From Moellerella sp963519845 (lineage in GTDB: Bacteria > Pseudomonadota > Gammaproteobacteria > Enterobacterales > Enterobacteriaceae): a stretch of DNA of 64,000 bases. Location: NCBI GenBank assembly GCA_963519845.1, contig CAUQNX010000016.1, positions 1 to 64,000 of the forward strand, read 5' to 3'. The translations under genes were made by a program, and so were the position numbers. The notes below the pieces were generated by a model. It made no database searches. It saw only the letters and a list, made by a program, of their open reading frames with translations, and was not told where the DNA came from. Below, one piece after another: positions 9,600 to 16,438 of this stretch (position 1 is the first letter of the stretch; the number at the start of each line of letters is the position of its first letter).

Positions 9600-10841
9600 A
9601 TGCTGAAGAAAAAACGTAATTCTGATGATCAATTAATTAATCATGCGGATATTGAATTAATTCATGATTTGAATGCAGCTATGCAAAAAGAGAATCATCG
9701 CTTCCTTTTTTTACCGATCCTGTTTCTCTTTTTATTAATAACTGTTTTTATTGTTTGGGCCTATAACAGTAATTTAGAAGAGGTCACTCGTGGTCAAGGA
9801 ACTATTATACCAAGTAGCCGCGAACAAATTATTCAAAGTATCGATCCTGGTGTGATCAAAGTGATGAATGTTAAAGAGGGCGATATTGTAGAAAAAGATC
9901 AAATTCTTTTGCAACTTGATGATACCCGCCCTGCCGCTATATTGCGTGAAAGTCAGGCTAAAGTACAAAATTTAGCGGCTATTGCAGCCCGTTTAAAAGC
10001 CGAAGTTAAAAATGAGTCGCCTGATTTTTCGGTTATTCAAGATCAAGAATTAGTTGAGCGAGAAAGTCTGGCATTTCAAGCTAAAAAGAATGCACTCGAT
10101 GATGCAGTTTCTGGATTAATAAAAAGCAAAGTGTTACTAGAACGCGAAATAACCATTACTCGCCCTCTAGCACAAGAAGGTTTGGTATCTCAAGTTGATG
10201 TACTGAGAATGGAACGTCAAGCTAACGAATTAGCCACACAGATTGCAGAGCACCAAAATAAATATCTGACAGAAGCCAATAGCGAGCTGATTAAAATAGA
10301 ATCAGAATTGGCACAAGCCCGTGAAAATATGCAAATGCGTGCCGATCCAGTCGAGCGTTCATTAATACGAGCTCCAGTACGTGGGATTGTTAAAAATATT
10401 AAAATCACCACTATCGGTGGCGTGGTAAATACCGGACAGGAAATTTTAGAAATAGTCCCATTAGATGACAAATTAATGGTTGAAGCCTATATTCAACCAC
10501 AAGATGTCGCCTTTTTACGCCCCGGCATGTCAGCGGTAGTAAAAGTCAGCGCCTATGATTATGCAATATATGGTGGCCTAAAAGGCAAGCTAATCATGAT
10601 AAGCCCTGACACTTTAAGTAATAATACTAGAGGCAGTGAGTTAAAACTTAACTCTAATGAAGTCTTCTATCGTATTATTGTTGAAACAGACGCTAATTTT
10701 TTACTCGATAAAAATCAAAAGAAAATGGCTATTATTCCAGGAATGATTGCTACTGTTGATATTAAAACCGGCGAAAAAACCGTGTTTGATTATTTAATCA
10801 AGCCAATCACGCGAATGAAACAAGCCCTCTCAGAGCGTTAA
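9600..10841 (+). CDS. HlyD/LapC-family periplasmic adaptor of type I secretion
   Basis: The 413-residue protein has a short cytoplasmic N-terminus, one membrane segment (FLFLPILFLFLLITVFIVWAY, about residues 34-54), a biotinyl-lipoyl half-motif (IIQSIDPGVIKVMNVKEGDIVEKDQILLQLD), a coiled coil, and a matching second half (RSLIRAPVRGIVKNIKI). It ends in a beta-barrel adaptor region. This is the membrane fusion protein family that bridges the ABC exporter and the outer-membrane duct. It starts two bases after the exporter stop codon, so the two are almost certainly cotranslated. It is the last gene of the secretion operon and is followed by a clear terminator. Confidence 0.92.
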   Translation: MLKKKRNSDDQLINHADIELIHDLNAAMQKENHRFLFLPILFLFLLITVFIVWAYNSNLEEVTRGQGTIIPSSREQIIQSIDPGVIKVMNVKEGDIVEKDQILLQLDDTRPAAILRESQAKVQNLAAIAARLKAEVKNESPDFSVIQDQELVERESLAFQAKKNALDDAVSGLIKSKVLLEREITITRPLAQEGLVSQVDVLRMERQANELATQIAEHQNKYLTEANSELIKIESELAQARENMQMRADPVERSLIRAPVRGIVKNIKITTIGGVVNTGQEILEIVPLDDKLMVEAYIQPQDVAFLRPGMSAVVKVSAYDYAIYGGLKGKLIMISPDTLSNNTRGSELKLNSNEVFYRIIVETDANFLLDKNQKKMAIIPGMIATVDIKTGEKTVFDYLIKPITRMKQALSER

Positions 10842-10855
10842 TCTAATTATTACCT

Positions 10856-10898
10856 AAAAGCCATAGAGTGATTGCAGTTAAATCATCTATGGCTTTTT
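10856..10898 (+). terminator. Rho-independent terminator of the secretion operon
   Basis: The 12-bp inverted repeat AAAAGCCATAGA / TCTATGGCTTTT encloses an 18-base loop and is followed by further T residues. It sits 15 bases after the HlyD-like stop. The A-run on its left side means it could also act on transcripts coming from the minus strand (fidL-like gene). Confidence 0.85.
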
Positions 10899-10955
10899 AT
10901 TTCATATTTATCTTATTTTTTTAAAAAATCATTGTGAATACCGCTGATTTAGCAC

Positions 10956-11420
10956 TTAAGATTTAGTACACAACATAAATGTTTCAATAGGTGAAGAGAT
11001 AATATAGTTATCGTTATTCATCTCTGTGATTTTAATTTTGATATTATCATTCTTTAATCCATTAAAGAGTTCAATCATATCAGGGCTTCGTTGACTCATA
11101 TTAATTGAATAGTAGCTCCCCTCACGGTCATAGGTGAAGTTAATAATACCTGTTATCGACTTAGATTCTGTTTTCGGGCATGAGTGTGAGCCGGATACCA
11201 AAAAATAGCCTTTGCCATCATGATGCATAGATAAAAAAACATCCATTACACTGTTTTTACCACAGGTATTATCAATTAATTTTGCATGCATTCGCGCGCG
11301 ACATTCAAAGTCACCCTGTTTTGATCTATGCCCCCAGCCGAGATAAGCGGAAAAAACCACCATTATAAGCAGCATTAAAATCAGGGAAAATTTAGTTTTC
11401 GATTTCATCTTCGTTTTCAT
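10956..11420 (-). CDS. FidL-like inner membrane protein
   Basis: The roughly 154-residue product has a basic N-terminus (KTKMKSKTKFS), one membrane segment (LILMLLIMVVFSAYLGW) and a periplasmic domain with conserved cysteines (DFECRARMHAKL, GSHSCPK, FMLCTKS). The form GYFLVSGS...GIINFTYDREG resembles the FidL family found beside MarT/CadC-type regulators in enterobacteria. The start was placed at the ATG at 11420, which gives a normal signal-anchor; an ATG at 11408 is also possible, and the longer frame from 11462 is unlikely. It overlaps the 3' end of the MarT-like gene by about 29 bases, so the two are translationally coupled. Its biochemical role is not known. It may modulate the partner regulator in the periplasm, as other small periplasmic partners do for ToxR-like proteins. 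Confidence 0.75.
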   Translation of the reverse strand: MKTKMKSKTKFSLILMLLIMVVFSAYLGWGHRSKQGDFECRARMHAKLIDNTCGKNSVMDVFLSMHHDGKGYFLVSGSHSCPKTESKSITGIINFTYDREGSYYSINMSQRSPDMIELFNGLKNDNIKIKITEMNNDNYIISSPIETFMLCTKS

Positions 11421-12222
11421 GTTTAGATAAATAGTAATTTTCACAAGGTATTTTACTGTCATAAGTACAGTAGCTTAGCAAGTCATTCATAATAATATGT
11501 CCAGATGAATCTACTTTTTTATCCGCAAAATAATAAATATTCGCTTCATTATCACATTTCAATTTTTGATTATCGCTGATCATTTTGATTGTACGAATAA
11601 TAATATCTCTATCCATGCCACGGGTTATATCATCCGTCAAATAAACTCGACATTTATTGATGCTAAAAATCTCTGTTCTGACCGATTGCAGTCTGAAATG
11701 ATCATAAGCACTCAGTAATAAGACAAGCACTAAAATGGCAAATAATGTCATACTGATTTTTATTTTCCACCAAGATAAACCCAGAGGTGGCTTATTTTTA
11801 CTTTGGATAACTTTAGCAAGCTTTTCTGAACCAAATAAAATATCGCTATTAGTAATATAATTGGCTTGGGATATTTCTGGTGTTTGATTATTTTCGTCAA
11901 TAGCAAAAATTTCGGCCTGAAATAAAAAACCATGTTTAGGAATAGTAGTAATAAGATCGGGATAACCACATTGTGTCAGTGCTTTTCTTAGCATGGATAC
12001 ATAGTTATTTAGGTTATTGCTCGAGGCACTTAATCCTCTTTTTTCCCATAACTCATTTAAAATAGTATCCCGACTCAGCGGCGTACCATTATTTTTCATT
12101 AACAAGAGTAGCAGCTCACTGGTTAAATGAGTCAGCGTGATCATATCTATGCTGTTATCAGGACAGAATAAGGTACCATCTGAAGAGTTATATTTAACCG
12201 TACCATTAATGATGTACTCCAT
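11392..12222 (-). CDS. MarT/CadC/ToxR-like membrane-bound winged-helix regulator
   Basis: The 276-residue protein has an N-terminal winged helix of the OmpR/ToxR type (LTHLTSELLLLLMKNNGTPLSRDTILNELWE; SNNLNNYVSMLRKAL; ITTIPKHGFLF) at residues about 25-105, then a linker, a single membrane segment (ISMTLFAILVLVLLLSAYDHF) around residue 155-175, and a short periplasmic domain with several cysteines. This layout is that of ToxR-like regulators that sense signals in the periplasm and bind DNA from the membrane. With the downstream FidL-like gene it mirrors the Salmonella marT-fidL pair, where MarT activates the adhesin gene misL. By position it could control the adhesin/secretion locus or the fimbriae; that target is inferred. 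Confidence 0.85.
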   Translation of the reverse strand: MEYIINGTVKYNSSDGTLFCPDNSIDMITLTHLTSELLLLLMKNNGTPLSRDTILNELWEKRGLSASSNNLNNYVSMLRKALTQCGYPDLITTIPKHGFLFQAEIFAIDENNQTPEISQANYITNSDILFGSEKLAKVIQSKNKPPLGLSWWKIKISMTLFAILVLVLLLSAYDHFRLQSVRTEIFSINKCRVYLTDDITRGMDRDIIIRTIKMISDNQKLKCDNEANIYYFADKKVDSSGHIIMNDLLSYCTYDSKIPCENYYLSKHENEDEIEN

Positions 12223-12658
12223 AGCCTACCCCCTAAACCAACCTTTATACATTATATTTGTTTTATCCCAAAGATCCCAAACATACCTTCCCTTACTTAG
12301 CGACTCTTCCTCTCGTTACTTGATTAAAATCTCCATTTCAAGTGCCCCCACCAAAGAACAACTCCATTTAATTAGAGTTTAAATCTAACAATAAATTTTA
12401 ATTAGCATTAAAATCTATTGTAATTATCAATTGCATTATATATGACCGCGCTTTTTAAAAGATGTTAGGATAGCCTTATCAACAGGACATTTAGAGTATT
12501 TCAATCAATAAAAAGTGATACTCCTTTAGCATTCCAATTAAGAAGGTAAAAACAACATATTTAATACACATCAAAAATAGAATAAAAAATAAAAAACCCT
12601 AACTATCTATAGAGAAATACTTTCTCTTATGGAGTGCTTTCGCATATCGAGAAACAAT
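12223..12658. other. Divergent regulatory region, no gene
   Basis: This AT-rich 436-bp gap separates the MarT-like gene (leftward) from the small winged-helix gene (rightward). It holds a pair of direct repeats at 12371-12417 (listed separately). I see no convincing coding sequence; the short frames here lack ribosome binding sites and family features. Promoters for both flanking genes should lie here. Confidence 0.6.
12371..12417. promoter_or_regulatory. Candidate operator: two direct repeats 30 bp apart
   Basis: ATTAGAGTTTAAATCTA at 12371-12387 recurs as ATTAGCATTAAAATCTA at 12401-12417 (14 of 17 bases equal), each preceded by TTTA. The 30-bp period is close to three helical turns, so both would lie on one DNA face. 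ToxR-like regulators often bind direct repeats, so this is a candidate site for the MarT-like or the small winged-helix protein. In AT-rich DNA it could also be chance. Confidence 0.35.
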
Positions 12659-13054
12659 ATGAAAATTAAATACTACTTAAATAAAATATCAAATAATGAA
12701 TATAACGCACCTATAATAGATGGGAATAAATTTATATTTAGTTCGCTAAAAAAAGAGGTTAGCTTAAGTAAAAATCAAACTAAGCTGCTAAGCTGCTTAT
12801 TGAATGACATCAATCAGAAAAAAGATATTATTCTTTTTATCTGGGGAAAAGATAATGATAAATCAAATGAAAATAACTATAATCAATTAATTCATCGAAC
12901 TCGAGCACTCTTTATCAGCGAAGGGTTTGCTGATGACTTTATTATGACAATCCCTCGTTATGGAGTATGTCTAAATAAAAATCATTTAAATTTAGAAATA
13001 CCCAAGAAATATTTTTCGACTAATATACTCAATGATCATGCTACTTGTTTTTAA
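12659..13054 (+). CDS. Small stand-alone winged-helix DNA-binding protein
   Basis: The 131-residue protein consists of little more than an OmpR/ToxR-type winged helix: FSSLKKEVSLSKNQTKLLSCLL, a KKDIILFIWGK helix, a recognition-helix region NNYNQLIHRTRALFIS, and the wing hairpin IMTIPRYGVCLN. There is no membrane segment or receiver domain. I chose the ATG at 12659; an upstream in-frame ATG at 12629 has no ribosome binding site. The gene converges on the MrpH-like adhesin gene, with 28 bases between the stops and an 18-bp palindrome (CGATATAATATTATATCG, 13073-13090) in that junction. Its wing ends like the MarT-like neighbour (TIPKHGF/TIPRYGV). Likely a regulator of the nearby fimbrial or adhesin genes; the target is inferred. 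Confidence 0.7.
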   Translation: MKIKYYLNKISNNEYNAPIIDGNKFIFSSLKKEVSLSKNQTKLLSCLLNDINQKKDIILFIWGKDNDKSNENNYNQLIHRTRALFISEGFADDFIMTIPRYGVCLNKNHLNLEIPKKYFSTNILNDHATCF

Positions 13055-13082
13055 ACAAGAACTCATACAAATCGATATAATA

Positions 13083-13883
13083 TTATATCGGCTCAATCAC
13101 CAATACCGCTATGCCATTTAATTCACCAGGTTCAGTGACGCCGGTCAATTTATCAGATATTGTTAATATATTATTTCCCGAATTCATGCGTAGCGGTCCA
13201 CCGATAGCTTGCCCATCAACAAAAATATCTGATCGTGCGCCACCAGAAAGTAGAACATATTTTTGGCTGTTCATTAAGCGTAACGTTAATGCCGTTCCGG
13301 TTGAGCAGGCTATATTCAATTTATCTGATGCACTGTGCCCCGCAGCTTCCTCCACCGATAATCTACCATGATCTAATACCAGAGCTGGGGTGGTCATTTT
13401 ACACCACTCTCCCACTGGGGGCAGACGAACGCACAACCCAACAGGATAATAGGTTCCATTTATCCAACTACTACCGAATGTAGGTATTGTAGCAGCATAG
13501 CCCACACAGTTTCCAATAGCATGTCCATCTTGTGAACTATTCATCATAGTCACTTTTGAATGCCCTCCATAATAGACGCGCAGTGCCGCAGTACTGAAAG
13601 TGTCTCCCCGCTTAACTAACGTAGGATTCTTTGCTTGATAAAAATGGTAGTTACCACCATTACCTCCCCACACAGTCCCAAGACCCATATAGGTATCATT
13701 GCCACTGTCGCGGATAAGCACATCACCTGCAGGCCCAATATCGACAAGCATTTGAGTAAATGTTATCTCATCATAAGAGGATGTAATATGCTTGACTTTT
13801 ATATCGCTAAGTATTGGATATAAACTACTCCAGCTATTAAATGAAATAAACGACAAAATAATAACTCTAATAATAGATTTCAT
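13083..13883 (-). CDS. mrpH: MrpH-like fimbrial tip adhesin
   Basis: The 266-residue precursor has a signal peptide (MKSIIRVIILSFISFNSWSS), an N-terminal receptor-binding half with several histidines (NYHFYQ, GGHSKV, DGHAIGN), and a C-terminal pilin-like half with a cysteine pair (EWCKMTTPALVLDHG, KLNIACSTGTALTLRL) that would accept a donor strand. Length and order fit MrpH of Proteus, a zinc-dependent tip adhesin. Whether the metal-binding histidines are conserved in position needs an alignment. The start at 13883 is decided by GAGGAAG 6 bases upstream; the ATG at 13907 lacks one. It is the last gene of the operon, as mrpH is in Proteus before mrpJ. Confidence 0.8.
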   Translation of the reverse strand: MKSIIRVIILSFISFNSWSSLYPILSDIKVKHITSSYDEITFTQMLVDIGPAGDVLIRDSGNDTYMGLGTVWGGNGGNYHFYQAKNPTLVKRGDTFSTAALRVYYGGHSKVTMMNSSQDGHAIGNCVGYAATIPTFGSSWINGTYYPVGLCVRLPPVGEWCKMTTPALVLDHGRLSVEEAAGHSASDKLNIACSTGTALTLRLMNSQKYVLLSGGARSDIFVDGQAIGGPLRMNSGNNILTISDKLTGVTEPGELNGIAVLVIEPI

Positions 13884-14003
13884 ATCGGCTTCCTCTTCTC
13901 TAGCCATTTTAATATAAAGATGGTTATTACCTTTAAATTGAACATGAATATTTCTTGTTATTCATTTTTATTAAACTTATCACTGAATAAATTTTTCGAT
14001 ACT

Positions 14004-14546
14004 TTATTCATACTCAAGACGAAAAGTTGCCACTGTACTAAAAGGCCCACGTTCTATGGTTTTATTTAAGATTGCATCGGGCTCACCTTCAACATAGGCT
14101 TTAAAAACGATCGTATTACTGCCCTTGGCCAAGGAATATTTATACCCTGATTTATTTAACGGCAAAAGATCGCCTTCGATAGTTTCCATACCAATAGCAA
14201 TACCTGATGCCTGACTTCCCGCTGACAACGCCAATAATCCTGGTAATTTGGGATTTTCCACACCACTAAAAGAGATGTTGATGCTCGCACCTAAACTTAA
14301 ATCGCAATCCAGCAGGTTTAATTCAAACTGTTGACCATGAGTACGTTGGTTTAAATAGAGATATTTATCAATTAGCGTGCCAAAATCCAGCTGAATATTC
14401 TCTTCTCCTGCGGGGATCACACAAGGCTCAGCAACTAAAGCACCGTGAAATTTTAAATTATTCGCACCTTGAGCGGCAAAGCTTACAAGCAGAAATAGCA
14501 CCCATAAATTAATACTCAAGCTAGCCTTTATATGCTCTCGTTTCAT
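14004..14546 (-). CDS. mrpG: Minor fimbrial subunit (MrpG-like)
   Basis: The 180-residue pilin-family protein has a signal peptide (about 1-27), the first conserved Cys in HGALVAEPCVIPAGEENIQLDFG and the second in FELNLLDCDLS, and ends with the usual beta-zipper FSTVATFRLEYE, the chaperone-recognised C-terminus with penultimate Tyr. AGGAATG stands before the ATG. By position, fifth gene after the major pilin and just before the adhesin, it corresponds to MrpG, an adaptor between shaft and tip. The subunit letter rests on gene order and not on alignment. Confidence 0.8.
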   Translation of the reverse strand: MKREHIKASLSINLWVLFLLVSFAAQGANNLKFHGALVAEPCVIPAGEENIQLDFGTLIDKYLYLNQRTHGQQFELNLLDCDLSLGASINISFSGVENPKLPGLLALSAGSQASGIAIGMETIEGDLLPLNKSGYKYSLAKGSNTIVFKAYVEGEPDAILNKTIERGPFSTVATFRLEYE

Positions 14547-14559
14547 TTATTCATTCCTG

Positions 14560-15060
14560 TTACTGGTATTCCGCCAGTAAGACCGCCATAACAACAAATG
14601 CGTCAGCAGTTAAAGTGGCACCCGGCATTTTAACCGGCACGGCTTCTAGCTTAGGTGGTTTTTTAGGATCAACAATAATAGGCTTATCCAAAACAAAAGG
14701 ATGACCATCTTGTAAAACCTTAATACCCAAACCCACCAGATTGCTTTGCAATACGGCATCGTCGTAATTCACTTTTGGCCCACTCAGGGTTAAAGTCAGA
14801 TCTAATCCAACGGCATCATCTTCACATGTAATTTCATATTTGATGGTTTCGAGATAATTAACACCATCCACCTTATTAATCCCTATTCGCTCACCAAAAT
14901 TAATATCTATCAGATCGCCGCCACCAATCTTACAAGGCGGGGGACTAATTAGCGTACCTTCAAAAAATAAGTTCTCAGCCGCAATTAAAGGTGGGCAAGA
15001 TAAAATGCTTATTAAGATCACCAGACTCAAAATAAAATCTTTTTTTATTTTACTAAGCAT
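14560..15060 (-). CDS. mrpF: Minor fimbrial subunit (MrpF-like)
   Basis: The 166-residue product has a signal peptide (MLSKIKKDFILSLVILISILSCPPLIAA), the pilin Cys pair (SPPPCKIGGGDLIDINFG and YEITCEDDAVGLDL) and the closing strand ADAFVVMAVLLAEYQ. It begins two bases after the stop of the upstream minor subunit and ends 13 bases before the next gene, so it is cotranscribed and probably coupled. It is a pilin-fold shaft or tip component. It shares the motif KxxPVKxxGAxL with its upstream neighbour, suggesting the two arose by duplication. Confidence 0.8.
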   Translation of the reverse strand: MLSKIKKDFILSLVILISILSCPPLIAAENLFFEGTLISPPPCKIGGGDLIDINFGERIGINKVDGVNYLETIKYEITCEDDAVGLDLTLTLSGPKVNYDDAVLQSNLVGLGIKVLQDGHPFVLDKPIIVDPKKPPKLEAVPVKMPGATLTADAFVVMAVLLAEYQ

Positions 15061-15062
15061 TT

Positions 15063-15596
15063 TTATTCATACTCCACCGTCAATGTGGCACTAGCCGAAA
15101 ATTTACCTGAAATTAATTTGGCACCTTGTGTTTTGACGGGCACAGCATTTAATAAAGGCACATTTGGATAAGTAAAAGGAATATTATTATTAAGCTGCAA
15201 GGGTCCACCGTTACTTAATAACGCAATCCCTAAATCATCCTGCTCAGTCGCTAATACATTACTACCAAAATAGGCTGATTCACCTTGAATTTTGAGTCGT
15301 AAGCTGTCAGATGTTAGCCCACTGCATTGCACTTTAGCGGGAATCTCTTCCATATAGTTATAGCCATTCACTCGTGTGCTAATAATATCATCCCTAAATT
15401 TTACTTCGATAGGATCTCCATCGTTAATTACACAAGAGGGTTTAGCAAGCACAATGGCTTTTATGGTTAAGGTCGTCAAAGCAACGGCTGACATACTGGT
15501 CAATAAAAAGATATTTACTAATAGAAATCTCATTCGATTACAGCGGAGCAGCGCACTCGCCCACCTTATCTTATGACCACTTATTTTCTGATACAT
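15063..15596 (-). CDS. mrpE: Minor fimbrial subunit (MrpE-like)
   Basis: The 177-residue pilin-family protein has Cys in VLAKPSCVINDGDPIEVKF and IPAKVQCSGLTSDSL and a C-terminal FSASATLTVEYE strand. The start at 15596 is supported by AGGAG seven bases upstream, so the signal peptide has a long basic n-region before the hydrophobic stretch MRFLLVNIFLLTSMSAVA; an internal Met at residue 22 is the alternative. It follows the chaperone gene by 45 bases and shares NAVPVKTQGAKL with the next subunit. Role: minor shaft or tip-fibrillum component. Confidence 0.8.
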   Translation of the reverse strand: MYQKISGHKIRWASALLRCNRMRFLLVNIFLLTSMSAVALTTLTIKAIVLAKPSCVINDGDPIEVKFRDDIISTRVNGYNYMEEIPAKVQCSGLTSDSLRLKIQGESAYFGSNVLATEQDDLGIALLSNGGPLQLNNNIPFTYPNVPLLNAVPVKTQGAKLISGKFSASATLTVEYE

Positions 15597-15641
15597 TTAT
15601 CACTCCTGCTATTGCACTGTCTTAGATTGCAATAGGTGTTT

Positions 15642-16388
15642 TTATTTCACTGGAGTTGCTAGGCAAGTATTTCCGCTACAATTAAACTTTAAATTCAGAC
15701 GACCGCCGTAATCATTAACATAAGTCAGCACTGGGCTAGAACCTAATTCGCTAACTGTCGTTTTTAAAGTACTTTGACTTTTTGGAGACACCATCAGTGG
15801 CTCAAAATTGGTTAAAGCTTCGCCATTCTGTGTACGAAAACCCTCGACTATCGTGACAAAATACTCCGTCGGGTTATTTACCACATAGTTATTACCTTGT
15901 TTTATCAGGGTAATTTTCTCTTGCCATGGTTTTGTGGTGGCTCCCGACTCTTGAGCTAACGCTTTTGGTCGATAAAATAACTTAACGCGCGTCTGTAAGG
16001 CTATCTGCAAAGTATTTGGCTTCTCACTACGGGGTGGAATCTCACGTAGATTAAAGTAAAACAGTGATTCACGATCTTGTGGCAGATTCTTGGCGGCGGG
16101 TAATCCTTGTATTTTCACCTGACTTTTCGCACCTGGCTCAATGCGCTGTACTGGTGGCAATACCATTAATGGATTAGTGATTTTATTGCCTTCCGCATCT
16201 TCAATCCAACCTTGAGCCAAATAAGGTAGCTGCTTGTTCTCATTGCTGATATTCAAGCTGATTGATTGCTGGCCGCCGTCATAAATCACTCGGGTACGAT
16301 CTAACGCAATAGCGGCAAAGGCCGATTGTGCCGATAAGGTGCCCAACATCACCGTGGCAATTAGTAATTTTTTAATTTTCATTTTCAT
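15642..16388 (-). CDS. mrpD: Fimbrial periplasmic chaperone (MrpD/PapD-like)
   Basis: The 248-residue protein has a signal peptide ending at FAA and the two Ig-like domains of PapD-type chaperones. Visible hallmarks are IALDRTRVIYDGGQQSISLNISNENKQLPYLAQGWIED (conserved Arg of the subunit-anchoring site in the first strand), LFYFNLREIPPR, and LQTRVKLFYRPKAL. It holds pilin subunits in the periplasm by donor-strand complementation and passes them to the usher encoded just upstream. A C-terminal Cys pair (KFNCSGNTCLA) is also seen in PapD/MrpD-type members. GAG lies before the ATG, and an ATG two codons later would serve equally well. Confidence 0.92.
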   Translation of the reverse strand: MKMKIKKLLIATVMLGTLSAQSAFAAIALDRTRVIYDGGQQSISLNISNENKQLPYLAQGWIEDAEGNKITNPLMVLPPVQRIEPGAKSQVKIQGLPAAKNLPQDRESLFYFNLREIPPRSEKPNTLQIALQTRVKLFYRPKALAQESGATTKPWQEKITLIKQGNNYVVNNPTEYFVTIVEGFRTQNGEALTNFEPLMVSPKSQSTLKTTVSELGSSPVLTYVNDYGGRLNLKFNCSGNTCLATPVK

Positions 16389-16438
16389 CTCGAACGTTCT
16401 CTTAAAAAGGATTCGGTCGCGCTATATGGCGATTAATC

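Noticed and set aside
12137..12382. 81-codon frame on the plus strand
   Set aside because: It overlaps the start of the MarT-like gene in antisense and has no ribosome binding site or family features.
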